From NCBI RefSeq assembly GCF_020905415.1, contig NZ_JAJJMP010000001.1:3049501-3113500 (forward strand): DNA of 64,000 nucleotides. Direction: 5' to 3'. The number at the start of each line of letters is the position of its first letter. Position 1 is the first letter of the stretch. A model generated the notes under the pieces. That model was not told the origin of the DNA and made no database searches. It was given only the letters and a program-made list of their open reading frames with translations. The position numbers and the translations under genes are program-made. This document shows, in pieces, positions 25,523-34,069 of the stretch. This DNA is from Myroides oncorhynchi. GTDB taxonomy: Bacteria; Bacteroidota; Bacteroidia; Flavobacteriales; Flavobacteriaceae.

Positions 25523-26986
25523 ATGAATAGTAGAATTTTAATATTATTTCTTATCGTCTTTAGCCAGCTTACTGTACTGGGACAAAAAAAGATTAAAGAC
25601 TTAACTAAAGAGAATTACTTAGAGGATTTCGATTTTATAGTCAAGGTGATAAAGCAGCAACACCCCAATGCTTTTAGATTTATAACAGAGAATGACTTTG
25701 ACGCCAAAGTAAAAAAAAGCCGATTAGTTTTAGAGAAACAGCCTAGCTTAGAGAATTTTATATTATCGAATCCTTTAGCGCTAATTAATGATACTCACTC
25801 TAGTATAACTCCAGATAATGTTCTTTTTGATGAGTTTACCAAACAAAGTGATTTTTTTCCTTTAACTACCTCTGTGTATAACAATAAGGTATTTATTAAT
25901 CAATATACTTTAGATATACCAATAGGAGCTGAAGTGATAAAGGTGAATAATCTAGATGTTATTGATATTTTAAATAGAATACCCAATGGTGTAGATGGCA
26001 ATATTCAGGCGAGTTCTCAAAAAGACTTTTCTTTATATGTATCCTTAATCTTTCCTAAAACTAAAGAGTTTGTTATAGAGTACAAACAAAACTCTGGTGA
26101 TAAGAATTCAAAAAAGGTAGTTTTAAAATCAGTAAATTTTAGCCAGTACAATTATAACGCCCAAAAGAGTATTTTACCTCTTAATACTTTAGCCTTTAAC
26201 AATGGAATTTATGGATATCAACTTGATAAACAAACTTATATTCTTACCATTACAAGTTTTAATATGTCCGAGGAGTATGCCTATTTTATTTTGAATAATA
26301 TTTTTGCAACTATTAAAGAAAACAATATTAAGAATCTAGTTTTAGATATCAGAGATAACAGTGGTGGAATGCTTTCAAATATTCCTCTTTTTTATTCTTT
26401 TATTAGTACTCAAAAAGAGTTTAAAAACATTTATAAATACGCCACAAGAGTTCCAAAGATAAACGTGAGAGAGAATCTTTTAGATGAAAATAATAAGCTG
26501 GCAAATACAACTGATATTATTGCCTTTGATAATTTTATGAAACAAAGATTCGATTTTAATCAACAAGATCAGTTCTATTATGGTAACAATCGTTTAGATG
26601 AATATTATGTTGAAAATTACCCTCAAGATAGAAATGCATTTACAGGTAAGGTTAGCTTGCTTATAAATAATAATACTATTTCAGCAGCGGCTTATTTTGC
26701 ATATCTTTTTCAATTAAATAAAAGAGGAGATATTGTAGGGCAGGAGACAAGAAGTTGTAGTAATTTTACAACAGCTGCATGGTTTTTAAATTACAAACTA
26801 CCCAATACGGAATCGATTTTGTCTTTACCAAGAAGCAAAATATTCTTCAATACAGTAGCCAATAAAGAAAATACTTGTAGAGGAGTTATTCCAAATCAAA
26901 CCATTGAATCGGCCCAGTATCAAAAAGGATTACAAAGTATTAAAGATTCTGAGATGAACTTGGCACTAGAGTTATTAAATAAATAA
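25523..26986 (+). CDS. S41-family (tail-specific-like) peptidase
   Basis: 487 aa. A signal peptide (to about residue 20, TVLGQ) leads into a helical N-terminal domain (YLEDFDFIVKVIKQQHPNAF), a PDZ-like segment (GAEVIKVNNLDVIDI) and the S41 core LVLDIRDNSGG. The region FTGKVSLLINNNTISAAAYF holds the nucleophile candidate Ser. This is the layout of Bacteroidetes S41 peptidases acting in the periplasm or on the surface. The substrate is unknown. It is a single-gene unit with a promoter just upstream and a shared terminator downstream. Confidence 0.85.
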   Translation: MNSRILILFLIVFSQLTVLGQKKIKDLTKENYLEDFDFIVKVIKQQHPNAFRFITENDFDAKVKKSRLVLEKQPSLENFILSNPLALINDTHSSITPDNVLFDEFTKQSDFFPLTTSVYNNKVFINQYTLDIPIGAEVIKVNNLDVIDILNRIPNGVDGNIQASSQKDFSLYVSLIFPKTKEFVIEYKQNSGDKNSKKVVLKSVNFSQYNYNAQKSILPLNTLAFNNGIYGYQLDKQTYILTITSFNMSEEYAYFILNNIFATIKENNIKNLVLDIRDNSGGMLSNIPLFYSFISTQKEFKNIYKYATRVPKINVRENLLDENNKLANTTDIIAFDNFMKQRFDFNQQDQFYYGNNRLDEYYVENYPQDRNAFTGKVSLLINNNTISAAAYFAYLFQLNKRGDIVGQETRSCSNFTTAAWFLNYKLPNTESILSLPRSKIFFNTVANKENTCRGVIPNQTIESAQYQKGLQSIKDSEMNLALELLNK

Positions 26987-27046
26987 CTCAGGTGGTTGTT
27001 TAAATTAAAGTATAAAAACAATTTATTACCCCCTTTTATATAGAAG

Positions 27047-27089
27047 TAAAAAAGAGCTATCTTAAGTAAAACTTAGATAGCTCTTTTTA
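27047..27089. terminator. Bidirectional terminator between converging genes
   Basis: AAAAGAGCTATCTTAAGT and ACTTAGATAGCTCTTTT form a long stem with A/T runs on both sides. It serves the S41 gene and the small minus-strand gene. Confidence 0.8.
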
Positions 27090-27111
27090 AATTATGGTCA
27101 TTTAGATAGCT

Positions 27112-27381
27112 TTAATTACATTGTCCTACTACATCAAAAGTGATGTCATCTTGATAGTACTTTCCACCAAATTCTTGAATTCTATCATGGATAGTATCAA
27201 AGGTATAACATCCTGTTTCTTGGTGTATTATAGCTCCAGTGGTACCTGAATAAATGATAATAATCCATTTTTGGTAATCCGATTCAGTGACAGTCTCAGA
27301 TATTTTCTCTGTAGTACTAGCACTAATAGAGCTTGCTCCTAGAATAAATAAAGAAGCAAATAACAATAAGCCTTTTTTCAT
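27112..27381 (-). CDS. Small secreted protein of unknown function
   Basis: 89 aa. A signal peptide (ASLFILGASSISAS) is followed by a mature part of about 65 residues with a beta strand (WIIIIYSGTTGAII), a TGCYTF segment and IQEFGGKYY. The layout (aliphatic strand, T-x-G turn, single Cys, Ile, GG) resembles the small secreted protein at 31216-31623, so the two may be distant paralogues. Two cysteines remain in the mature protein. Function is unknown. Confidence 0.6.
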   Translation of the reverse strand: MKKGLLLFASLFILGASSISASTTEKISETVTESDYQKWIIIIYSGTTGAIIHQETGCYTFDTIHDRIQEFGGKYYQDDITFDVVGQCN

Positions 27382-27760
27382 AATTAAAAATGTTGTTTTG
27401 GTTAGAGTTAAAAATAGTAATTAAATTTATATTAGCAAAAAATTATGTTAATTAATTATTGTAAAAAATATAATAAAAAAATATAAATAAAACTATTTCA
27501 ATAATTACTGTCTTTATGGTGAATAAAAATAATTAAGGTTGGTAAAAATTTATGAGTATTGTGGTCCAAGCTGAGCCTTTAGATTTTACTAACTAAGGAT
27601 AATGACTATTGTAAAGAATAAATAAACCACTATGGACTGAAAGTCCGTAGTGGTTTATTTAATAGTAGAAGAATAAGTAGTCAATAACTAAAAATAGTTA
27701 ACCTAATTCATCTTCATAAACTAATAAATGGTATTTTAGTATAGAAATTTTACATGTATA
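27382..27760. other. Divergent intergenic region with a free-standing hairpin
   Basis: 379 bp between the small secreted gene (minus) and the sensor kinase (plus). No gene was recognised. It contains the terminator-like hairpin at 27618-27662, which follows no annotated gene on the plus strand. Confidence 0.4.
27618..27662 (+). terminator. Free-standing terminator-like hairpin
   Basis: AATAAACCACTATGGA and TCCGTAGTGGTTTATT pair almost perfectly around a 7-nt loop. It could end a short transcript that begins within about 27480-27600, but there is no direct evidence of such an RNA. Confidence 0.5.
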
Positions 27761-29776
27761 ATGCATAAGAAAATACTTTACTACGCTACTATTATTTCTG
27801 TTTTTTTAATTATCAGTTGTACTAATAATAAAACTCCCTATCATACAGATCTAGATAATTTATTTGCCTTAAAAAAAGATTCAATAACAAAGGATTCAAT
27901 AGCTAAGGCTATTGAAGGTAAAGTAAAAATTGCTTTGCAATTAGAAAACACAATTGATCATAGCTCCTTAATAGATAGTGTTTTAAATGAACTGCGTTGG
28001 ACTAATGAAAAGCAAGCTTTTTTCGAGTTAACCCAAATAGCTATAAAGGATGCAAAAGACCAGAAGGACTATGTAAGATTAGCTAATACTTATCAAAATA
28101 TAGCTGTATACTATCAGGATATTAACCAGTTAGATAGTGTGTATTATTATTATACGAAGGCAGAAAATATCTATGAAAATAATAGTGATAGTCTTGCCAT
28201 GGCCGAAAATAGATATTACCAATCAAGATTACTCTATGAATTAGGTTTGTTTATGGAATCAGAAATAAAACTGACAACCTCTATGAGGTATCTCCTTGAT
28301 CATAATCCTAAAAATCCTATACTTGTTGAAGCAATTCAGTTAAGAGCTTTTCATGATATGGACCGCGGAGATTATGACAAAGCATTAATCAGTATGAAAC
28401 AAATTTTAGATACCTTAATTAAAGATGAAGGAAGGTTTGAAATTTTACCTAAACAAAAGTATTATCTTGCTATTACTAATCTTTGTTCTAATATAGCAAA
28501 CTTAAATAATGAGATTGAGAATTACACTCAATCAGAGTATTATTCCAATTTAGCTTTAAAGTATTTAAGTAAAAATTACAATGATTTAATATACGCTTTT
28601 GCTAATATTCCACATCAATTTTCTAAATATAATCAAGATAAAAATCATGATATTATAGAAGGATTATTAATCTCTTATAATATCTATGAAAAGCTTAACC
28701 ATACTTATTATAAAATAGAATTTGCTATGCTTGTTGCCTCTATATATGAAAATGAAAATAATAACGAACAAGCCTTATCTTGGGCCAAGTTAGCTTATAG
28801 GCAGGCTAAAGCGGAAAATTTTTTTAGATTCCAAAAACAAGCTATTGAGTTTATCTTAGCTCAAAGCAATTATAATGACCCCAAACTTGTTCAGGAACTG
28901 ATCGAGCTTAATTACCATATAGAAGAAGAACAAAGTAGAGTACATCAATTATTTACAAAGACAGAGCATGATAGTGTTTTGTTAAGTAACGAGAATCATA
29001 TATTAAAACAAAGGATATTTACAATAGTGGTTGTATCAATCATTATAACATTAATTTTACTGTTTATAGTGTTTTATCTAAGACTTAGGAGTAAAAATAA
29101 AGAGCTTTATAACTTCTTTATTCAAAATTCTAAAAATCAGGAGATATTAGATCTTTTGCATACCAATAGCGTTATTGAGTATCAATCCATAGCAAAGGAG
29201 CGCAATCGAATAGCTAAGGATCTACACGATGGAGTTGTAAATAGTATTTTTGTTTTAAGGTTTAGTTTACAACAGCTGAAAACCTCAGACTCTAAGATAC
29301 AAGAGTCACTTGTAGAAGAGTTAATTGGGCTGGAGAAAACAGTTCGTACAATATCACATTCCCTAGCTGAGAGTAGCTTTTTTAATGATAAAAGTTTTGA
29401 AAGTTTAATTAGAGCATTAGTTACCAAGCAAACTAATGGATTTAGTACTGAGTTTGCACTAGAGCTTCAAGATAATTTACAGTTCCACTATTTATCTACT
29501 TTACAAAAGATGAATATTTATCTTATTTTGCAAGAGGCATTACAAAATATTAATAAACACTCTTATGCAAGTCAGTGTATGGTTAAGGTAACTGTTGACA
29601 ATATAGCAATAACATTTAGTATCATAGACAACGGGGTCGGATTTAGATCAGAAGCTACTAAAGGATTAGGCTTGTCAAGTATGAAAGAAAGAGCAAATGA
29701 TATTCATGCTAATTTAGAAATAGAGTCTTATAAGAACAAAGGAACAGTTGTGTCGTTGTTTATACCTTTATTATAA
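27761..29776 (+). CDS. TPR-containing sensor histidine kinase (NarL/LuxR-partner type), orphan
   Basis: 671 aa. The N-terminus looks like a lipoprotein or membrane signal (FLIISC). A periplasmic TPR-rich region follows (about 60-390), then one membrane helix (IFTIVVVSIIITLILLFIVF, about 422-445). The H-box is RIAKDLHDGVVNSIFVLRF (His about 489, HisKA_3 type). The HATPase domain has LQEALQNINKHS, IDNGVGFR (about 623-630) and GLGLSSMKERA. Kinases of this class usually have a LuxR-type regulator next door, but none is present here. The next element is an IS4-type insertion 77 bp downstream. Confidence 0.85.
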   Translation: MHKKILYYATIISVFLIISCTNNKTPYHTDLDNLFALKKDSITKDSIAKAIEGKVKIALQLENTIDHSSLIDSVLNELRWTNEKQAFFELTQIAIKDAKDQKDYVRLANTYQNIAVYYQDINQLDSVYYYYTKAENIYENNSDSLAMAENRYYQSRLLYELGLFMESEIKLTTSMRYLLDHNPKNPILVEAIQLRAFHDMDRGDYDKALISMKQILDTLIKDEGRFEILPKQKYYLAITNLCSNIANLNNEIENYTQSEYYSNLALKYLSKNYNDLIYAFANIPHQFSKYNQDKNHDIIEGLLISYNIYEKLNHTYYKIEFAMLVASIYENENNNEQALSWAKLAYRQAKAENFFRFQKQAIEFILAQSNYNDPKLVQELIELNYHIEEEQSRVHQLFTKTEHDSVLLSNENHILKQRIFTIVVVSIIITLILLFIVFYLRLRSKNKELYNFFIQNSKNQEILDLLHTNSVIEYQSIAKERNRIAKDLHDGVVNSIFVLRFSLQQLKTSDSKIQESLVEELIGLEKTVRTISHSLAESSFFNDKSFESLIRALVTKQTNGFSTEFALELQDNLQFHYLSTLQKMNIYLILQEALQNINKHSYASQCMVKVTVDNIAITFSIIDNGVGFRSEATKGLGLSSMKERANDIHANLEIESYKNKGTVVSLFIPLL

Positions 29777-29844
29777 TATTTAAAAGTGATAGTAGGCAGT
29801 GGGGCTTGGTATTTAATTTGAAAACAGATTTCTAATCCCTTTAT

Positions 29845-29853
29845 AATAGAATG
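29845..29853 (+). repeat. Target site duplication, left copy
   Basis: AATAGAATG directly abuts the left end of the IS4-type element and recurs exactly at 31026-31034. Confidence 0.85.
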
Positions 29854-30916
29854 CTAAGTACACGGAAAAAATCTAAAGAACTTGATATTTAAAGGATTAT
29901 GGTCATTTTTAGAAAGCAATAATCTTGATAGATAGTCAAGTCCAAGTTTAAAGACACTAATAAGTCTATTACCATGATTCTTGATTGTGATAGGTTTAAT
30001 AGTGTCAATATAGTCTCCAATCTTATAACACCATACAAAAGCAATCATCACTAACATGACTAGTTTTTCAATCCTATCGATTTTTTGCAAGTGTGTATCT
30101 TCTATGTTAAAGCCGCTAGACTAGACTTGAAGGCTTTAAACAAAGTTTCAATCTGCCATCTTATTTTATAAGTATCTAAAGCTTTCTCTGGTTTATTAAA
30201 GCCAATGATTATACAAAAGTCTATTTTACCATCTGTTATCACTTTAGTTCCAGAGATATAACATAGCTGATTATGAATTCTAACAATCTTGTGATATTGC
30301 CTTGTTTGACCAGGTTTTAAGTTATTAAATAGATGAGAAGCCTTTATTTCTTTTTGTTTACTAGGCAGGTAAACCTTAAAGTTATTTCGAATACGGATGT
30401 AGTATTTAATCTGCCTATCATTTAGATAACTAATCCAATCTTCTCCAACAAATTCTCTATCAGCTAATACACAATCAATATAATCTTTACCAAACCAATC
30501 AATAAAAGTATTGATGAGCTCTTTTCGCTCATTTGTATTTGAATTACCTCGTTTATCTTACATTTTAAACAATATTGGAAAACACATATTCTTATAACTA
30601 ATACCTAACATTAAGATATTTATATCTTGTTTTCCAAATTTCCAATTGGTGCGATCCATCGCAAGAACATATGATTCTTCATTAGATATAAGTGCAAAAA
30701 TAAGTCTTGAAAACCATTCCAATTTCAAATCGGCACAATTGTCAAATCCAGTTGATACTTTAGAAAATCCACAGACTTTATTTTGCATAGAGAGACGATA
30801 AAGAAACAAATAAGTCGGATCCTAGCTAAGCTTAATTTACCTTTAAAATTGGCTTTTATAGTTGTTAGAAGTTCTGTGTTTTTGTACTCTAGGCTGTTGT
30901 TCGTTTTTAAAGGCAT
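29854..30916 (-). pseudogene. IS4-family transposase pseudogene
   Basis: Pieces in different minus-strand frames join into one DDE transposase: KANFKGKLSLARIRLICFF, then MDRTNWKFGKQDINILML (first Asp), LADREFVGEDW (second Asp), RWQIETLFKAFKS (Glu) and EDTHLQKIDRIEKLV. The lesions I can place are a one-base loss in an A-run near 30764, an internal TAA at 30558-30560, and a 5-bp tandem duplication CTAGACTAGA at 30116-30125 whose removal restores FKSSGFNIEDTHL. About 14 residues before RLIFAL also seem to be missing. The element cannot make an active protein. Confidence 0.85.
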
Positions 30917-31025
30917 TACGTGAGAAACAATTATTTAATATTCTGAATATCAGCCTTTTTTATAAATAATCCTTTCCTTTATTTCTGTTAAAATCAACTA
31001 TTTAATAATTTTGTCGCGTACTTAG
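29854..31025 (-). mobile_element. IS4-family insertion sequence, decayed
   Basis: 1172 bp bounded by imperfect inverted ends (CTAAGTACACGG on the left; CTAAGTACGCGA as reverse complement on the right). It is flanked by a perfect 9-bp direct repeat, AATAGAATG. A single transposase gene on the minus strand fills the element but is broken in several places. The element lies 77 bp behind the orphan sensor kinase. Confidence 0.85.
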
Positions 31026-31034
31026 AATAGAATG
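31026..31034 (+). repeat. Target site duplication, right copy
   Basis: AATAGAATG, identical to 29845-29853 and directly abutting the right IS end. Confidence 0.85.
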
Positions 31035-31156
31035 TTAATTCTGCTATCAAGGAATTGTTTGTGATACTATGTTAATAGTTACTTATTATTTATTTGGTAC
31101 TGATCGTCTTATTATAATAATGAGTTTTATAACACATAATTAATTTTAACTTAAAT

Positions 31157-31187
31157 TTTGTTAATCAATATGTTTTATTTATATTGC
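31157..31187 (+). promoter_or_regulatory. Probable promoter of the small Gly-rich secreted protein
   Basis: TTTG (31157-31160), a 19-nt spacer and TATATTGC (31180-31187) match the Bacteroidetes consensus except in the last two positions of the -7 box. It lies 29 nt before the start codon. Confidence 0.4.
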
Positions 31188-31215
31188 TATCTATTAACTA
31201 ACTAAATTTAAAATT

Positions 31216-31623
31216 ATGAAGAAATTATTAATTGCCGCAATGTTTTCTGTTGCCTTTATGGGGGTATCGAGTGCCTCTGTTTTAGAAGAAAGTGTTGTTA
31301 CTGTAAAAAAAGAATCTTCTTTTTTAGTTGCCACAAACTATATCGTTGTTGTAGTGGTTAAAACCACTTATGGAACTGAAATAGAAATTCAAGGCAAAGC
31401 TTGTGCTCTTCGTCATATTGAGCATAATGGAGGAGAGATAGTAGGTTATCGTAGTGTGCCTGCTTATGGGCCAACGCCTTTTAAATGTGCCGACTTACCA
31501 GATGATGATAATGTAAGACCTCCAGGTTCTGGTGGAGGAAGTAGCGGCGGCGGCGGCGGAGTAGGTGGACCTCCAAAACATGATTTTAAAAAGTACGATC
31601 CTAATGACGATTATAAATTTTAA
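31216..31623 (+). CDS. Small secreted protein with Gly-rich C-terminus
   Basis: 135 aa. A signal peptide (MFSVAFMGVSSAS) is followed by an aliphatic strand (NYIVVVVVKTTYGTEIEI), then GKACALRHIEHNGGEIVGY and a low-complexity PPGSGGGSSGGGGG stretch. A charged tail ends in DPNDDYKF. The N-terminal half resembles the 89-aa secreted protein at 27112-27381, suggesting a small lineage-specific family. Two cysteines could form a disulphide. Function is unknown. Confidence 0.6.
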   Translation: MKKLLIAAMFSVAFMGVSSASVLEESVVTVKKESSFLVATNYIVVVVVKTTYGTEIEIQGKACALRHIEHNGGEIVGYRSVPAYGPTPFKCADLPDDDNVRPPGSGGGSSGGGGGVGGPPKHDFKKYDPNDDYKF

Positions 31624-31668
31624 TACTTTGTAGGTATTATATTATAGGTGTTAAAAAAGATATTTATT

Positions 31669-31700
31669 ATAAAAGGCTATCCATTTGGATAGCCTTTTGC
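31669..31700. terminator. Bidirectional terminator
   Basis: AAAAGGCTATCC and GGATAGCCTTTT form a perfect 12-bp stem with a 4-nt loop between converging genes. Confidence 0.8.
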
Positions 31701-31716
31701 ATATTATATTTGTTAA

Positions 31717-32325
31717 CTATTTAGTTTCAAATATAATTTTATTTTGATTAGCTCCACATTTAAGCATAGAAGAACCATATAAAGGATTAGATAGGTCTTC
31801 TACATCGCTTAACCATTTTCCTCCTTCACCATTGTCATACATCGGGCAGTATTGTTCAAATACTACTCTATCAGTACCCACTATAGCAATTAGTTTTACT
31901 AAATCATCAGTTAAGTCTTCAAATTCTGATCTTTGTACTTTAATATCTGTTGATTCTAACTTAGTTGCAGTCTCTATTAGTTCTTTTACTAATTCTTTTG
32001 CCCTAGCATCTTCTGTAACTACTGCTTTTAGACTAGTTGTTAATGTTTTACCAGCCGTAGTAGCTGCTACTTGATTATCTTCTTGTAATGCTTTTTTAAC
32101 TAACAAGTAAGAATCTAAAGATAATTGTAACACATTAGACTCTTTCACTGTAGTAACATTTTTTACTTCTTTATGTGAAGGATGTTGATTGTGTTGATCT
32201 TGACTTAAATGTTCTTCGTGGCCAGTGTGTTCTTGTTGCTCATGACCTGTTGATTCTTGTTTTTTGTCATTACATGCAGTAAGTGTGAAAGCTAATACTG
32301 CAAAACTTAAGATTACTTTTTTCAT
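31717..32325 (-). CDS. DUF3347 domain lipoprotein, metal-resistance associated
   Basis: 202 aa. The lipobox LTAC is followed by a His-rich linker (HEQQEHTGHEEH...HNQHPSH, about 27-52), then a helical domain. It ends in CPMYDNGEGGKWLSDVEDLS NPLYG...CG (about 160-190), the DUF3347 signature also found as an extra domain in CusB-like adaptors. His and Cys clusters suggest periplasmic copper or silver binding. It follows the CusCBA operon in the same direction but is separated from it by a terminator, so it probably has its own promoter. Confidence 0.85.
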   Translation of the reverse strand: MKKVILSFAVLAFTLTACNDKKQESTGHEQQEHTGHEEHLSQDQHNQHPSHKEVKNVTTVKESNVLQLSLDSYLLVKKALQEDNQVAATTAGKTLTTSLKAVVTEDARAKELVKELIETATKLESTDIKVQRSEFEDLTDDLVKLIAIVGTDRVVFEQYCPMYDNGEGGKWLSDVEDLSNPLYGSSMLKCGANQNKIIFETK

Positions 32326-32397
32326 TTGATTGTTATTTATTTGTTCTTTGTCTTTTTATGTTTTTTCTGCTTTTGGAATTCTGTGAAGTAAAGTTAG

Positions 32398-32436
32398 AAA
32401 AAAGAATGTAGAGTTAGAGTTACATTCTTTTTTCTG
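32398..32436 (-). terminator. Terminator of the Cus efflux operon
   Basis: AAAAGAATGTA and TACATTCTTTT form an 11-bp stem with a 10-nt loop and T-runs on the minus-strand side. It lies between cusB and the DUF3347 gene. Confidence 0.7.
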
Positions 32437-32485
32437 TTAATTTTTTGTGTGTCAGTGAGGATTATATAGCTGTGCTAGCGTGATT

Positions 32486-34066
32486 CTACCTCTGAAACTG
32501 GCAACAGCTATGTAATGCTTTATAATCCAGATCAGTTGCTTTGTCAAGCTCTGTATCATGACCCACTTTAGCAACTGCCTTAGAGATAGCTGCTCTAGTG
32601 GTTAGTTTCTTGTCAAAGTTAAGGTGAAGTACTTTCTGTTTTACATCCCAAGTAGCAGTAGATACTCCTTTTACTTTCTTAGCAGCAGACTCTATTCTGT
32701 CTTTACACAAGTCACAGTTCCCTTTTACCTTTAGCATACCATGTTCTAGATTAGCGCTAGTAGTATGATCATTTCTGTGATTAGCATGGCCTTTAGCGGC
32801 AGGAGCGTTATCGTTATTCATCATACTGCGTTTACCTTCTAGCTGTGCACTTGCATCTACTGTAAACACGCCATTAGTTACGATTTGCTCACCATTTTCT
32901 AATCCAGACATCACCACATAGTTATCTCCTAAAGAAGGACCTAACACAATCTCTCTTAGCATAAAGGCAGGGGTAGAAGTATTAGGTTGTTTGACATAGA
33001 TAACAGATCGCTTACCAGTCCAGAGAACAGAAGATTTAGGGATAACTATTTCTTTGTTGTACTGTTTAAGTGGAGCTGATATTTTCGCACTTGCATACAT
33101 CTCAGGTTTTAACTGATTCTTTGTATTATCTGTCTCTACTCTTACTTTTGCTGTTCTAGAACTAGCGTCTATAATAGGATTGATAAAGGCTATCTTTCCT
33201 TTAAATACTTCTCCTGGTAAACTCTGCAGGCTATATTCTATTGCATCGCCTTCTTTTATAAAAGGCAAGTCATTCTCATAGGCATCAAATACAGCCCATA
33301 GTTTAGACAAATTAGAGATACTGTATAGCACTGTTCCTTGGTTGATATAGTCTCCTTGGTTAACGTTTTTTTCTACCACGATACCACTGGTATTAGCATG
33401 TACTGATACATAAGCAGAGGCTATACCTGTATTAAGAACCTTGTTTATCTGCGCTTCTGACATTTTCCAAATACGCAATTTCTCTTTAGCAGCATCAAGT
33501 AAGAGTGGTTGTAAATCTCTAAGTTTTAAGGCTTCTAATAACTCTTGTTGAGCTGTAAGCAAATCAGGAGAGTATATCGTTGCAATCAATTGTCCTTGTT
33601 TTACTGCTTCTCCCGTAAAGTTTACATACAGTTTCTCAATACGGCCATTGACATGGGATGTTTGTGACTGTTGTAGACGCTCATCTACCTGGATGGTTCC
33701 ATAGAGTTGGATATCCTTTACAGGGGCTTGATGGCCTACTCTTGTAGTTTGTATATTAGCTAGAGCTACTGCTTGTTTAGACATCTGTATAGCATTGTCA
33801 TCGATAAGATCATCTCCAGGGTCAGATGATTTAAGTGGGATTAGATCCATGGCACATAAAGGACATTTACCAGGTTTGTCCATTTTGATTTGTGGGTGCA
33901 TAGAGCATGTCCATACTGTATTGCCTTCTTCTGTAGTAGCCGGTTCACCATTGTGCTCATGTGAGCCTGCGCCTCCAAATACCATCCATCCTAGTAGTAG
34001 TCCTACTAGTAGTATTGCACTGTAACGTACAATATTGCTTTTGAATATATTTCTTATTTTGTCCAT
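32486..34066 (-). CDS. cusB: CusB-like RND efflux periplasmic adaptor with metal-binding domains
   Basis: 526 aa. One N-terminal membrane anchor (about 14-30) is followed by a heavy-metal-binding domain, WTCSMHPQIKMDKPGKCPLC (about 51-72). The central adaptor part has HVNGRIEKLYVNFTGEAV, GDYINQGTVLYSISNLSKLW and an alpha-hairpin. The C-terminus carries an HMA-like domain (MLKVKGNCDLCKDRIESAA, about 442-460) and ends in HSCCQ. It links the inner-membrane pump to the outer-membrane channel and probably hands on Cu(I)/Ag(I). It starts 3 bp after the stop of the CusC gene, so the two are one transcript. Confidence 0.9.
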   Translation of the reverse strand: MDKIRNIFKSNIVRYSAILLVGLLLGWMVFGGAGSHEHNGEPATTEEGNTVWTCSMHPQIKMDKPGKCPLCAMDLIPLKSSDPGDDLIDDNAIQMSKQAVALANIQTTRVGHQAPVKDIQLYGTIQVDERLQQSQTSHVNGRIEKLYVNFTGEAVKQGQLIATIYSPDLLTAQQELLEALKLRDLQPLLLDAAKEKLRIWKMSEAQINKVLNTGIASAYVSVHANTSGIVVEKNVNQGDYINQGTVLYSISNLSKLWAVFDAYENDLPFIKEGDAIEYSLQSLPGEVFKGKIAFINPIIDASSRTAKVRVETDNTKNQLKPEMYASAKISAPLKQYNKEIVIPKSSVLWTGKRSVIYVKQPNTSTPAFMLREIVLGPSLGDNYVVMSGLENGEQIVTNGVFTVDASAQLEGKRSMMNNDNAPAAKGHANHRNDHTTSANLEHGMLKVKGNCDLCKDRIESAAKKVKGVSTATWDVKQKVLHLNFDKKLTTRAAISKAVAKVGHDTELDKATDLDYKALHSCCQFQR

Positions 34067-34069
34067 TGT

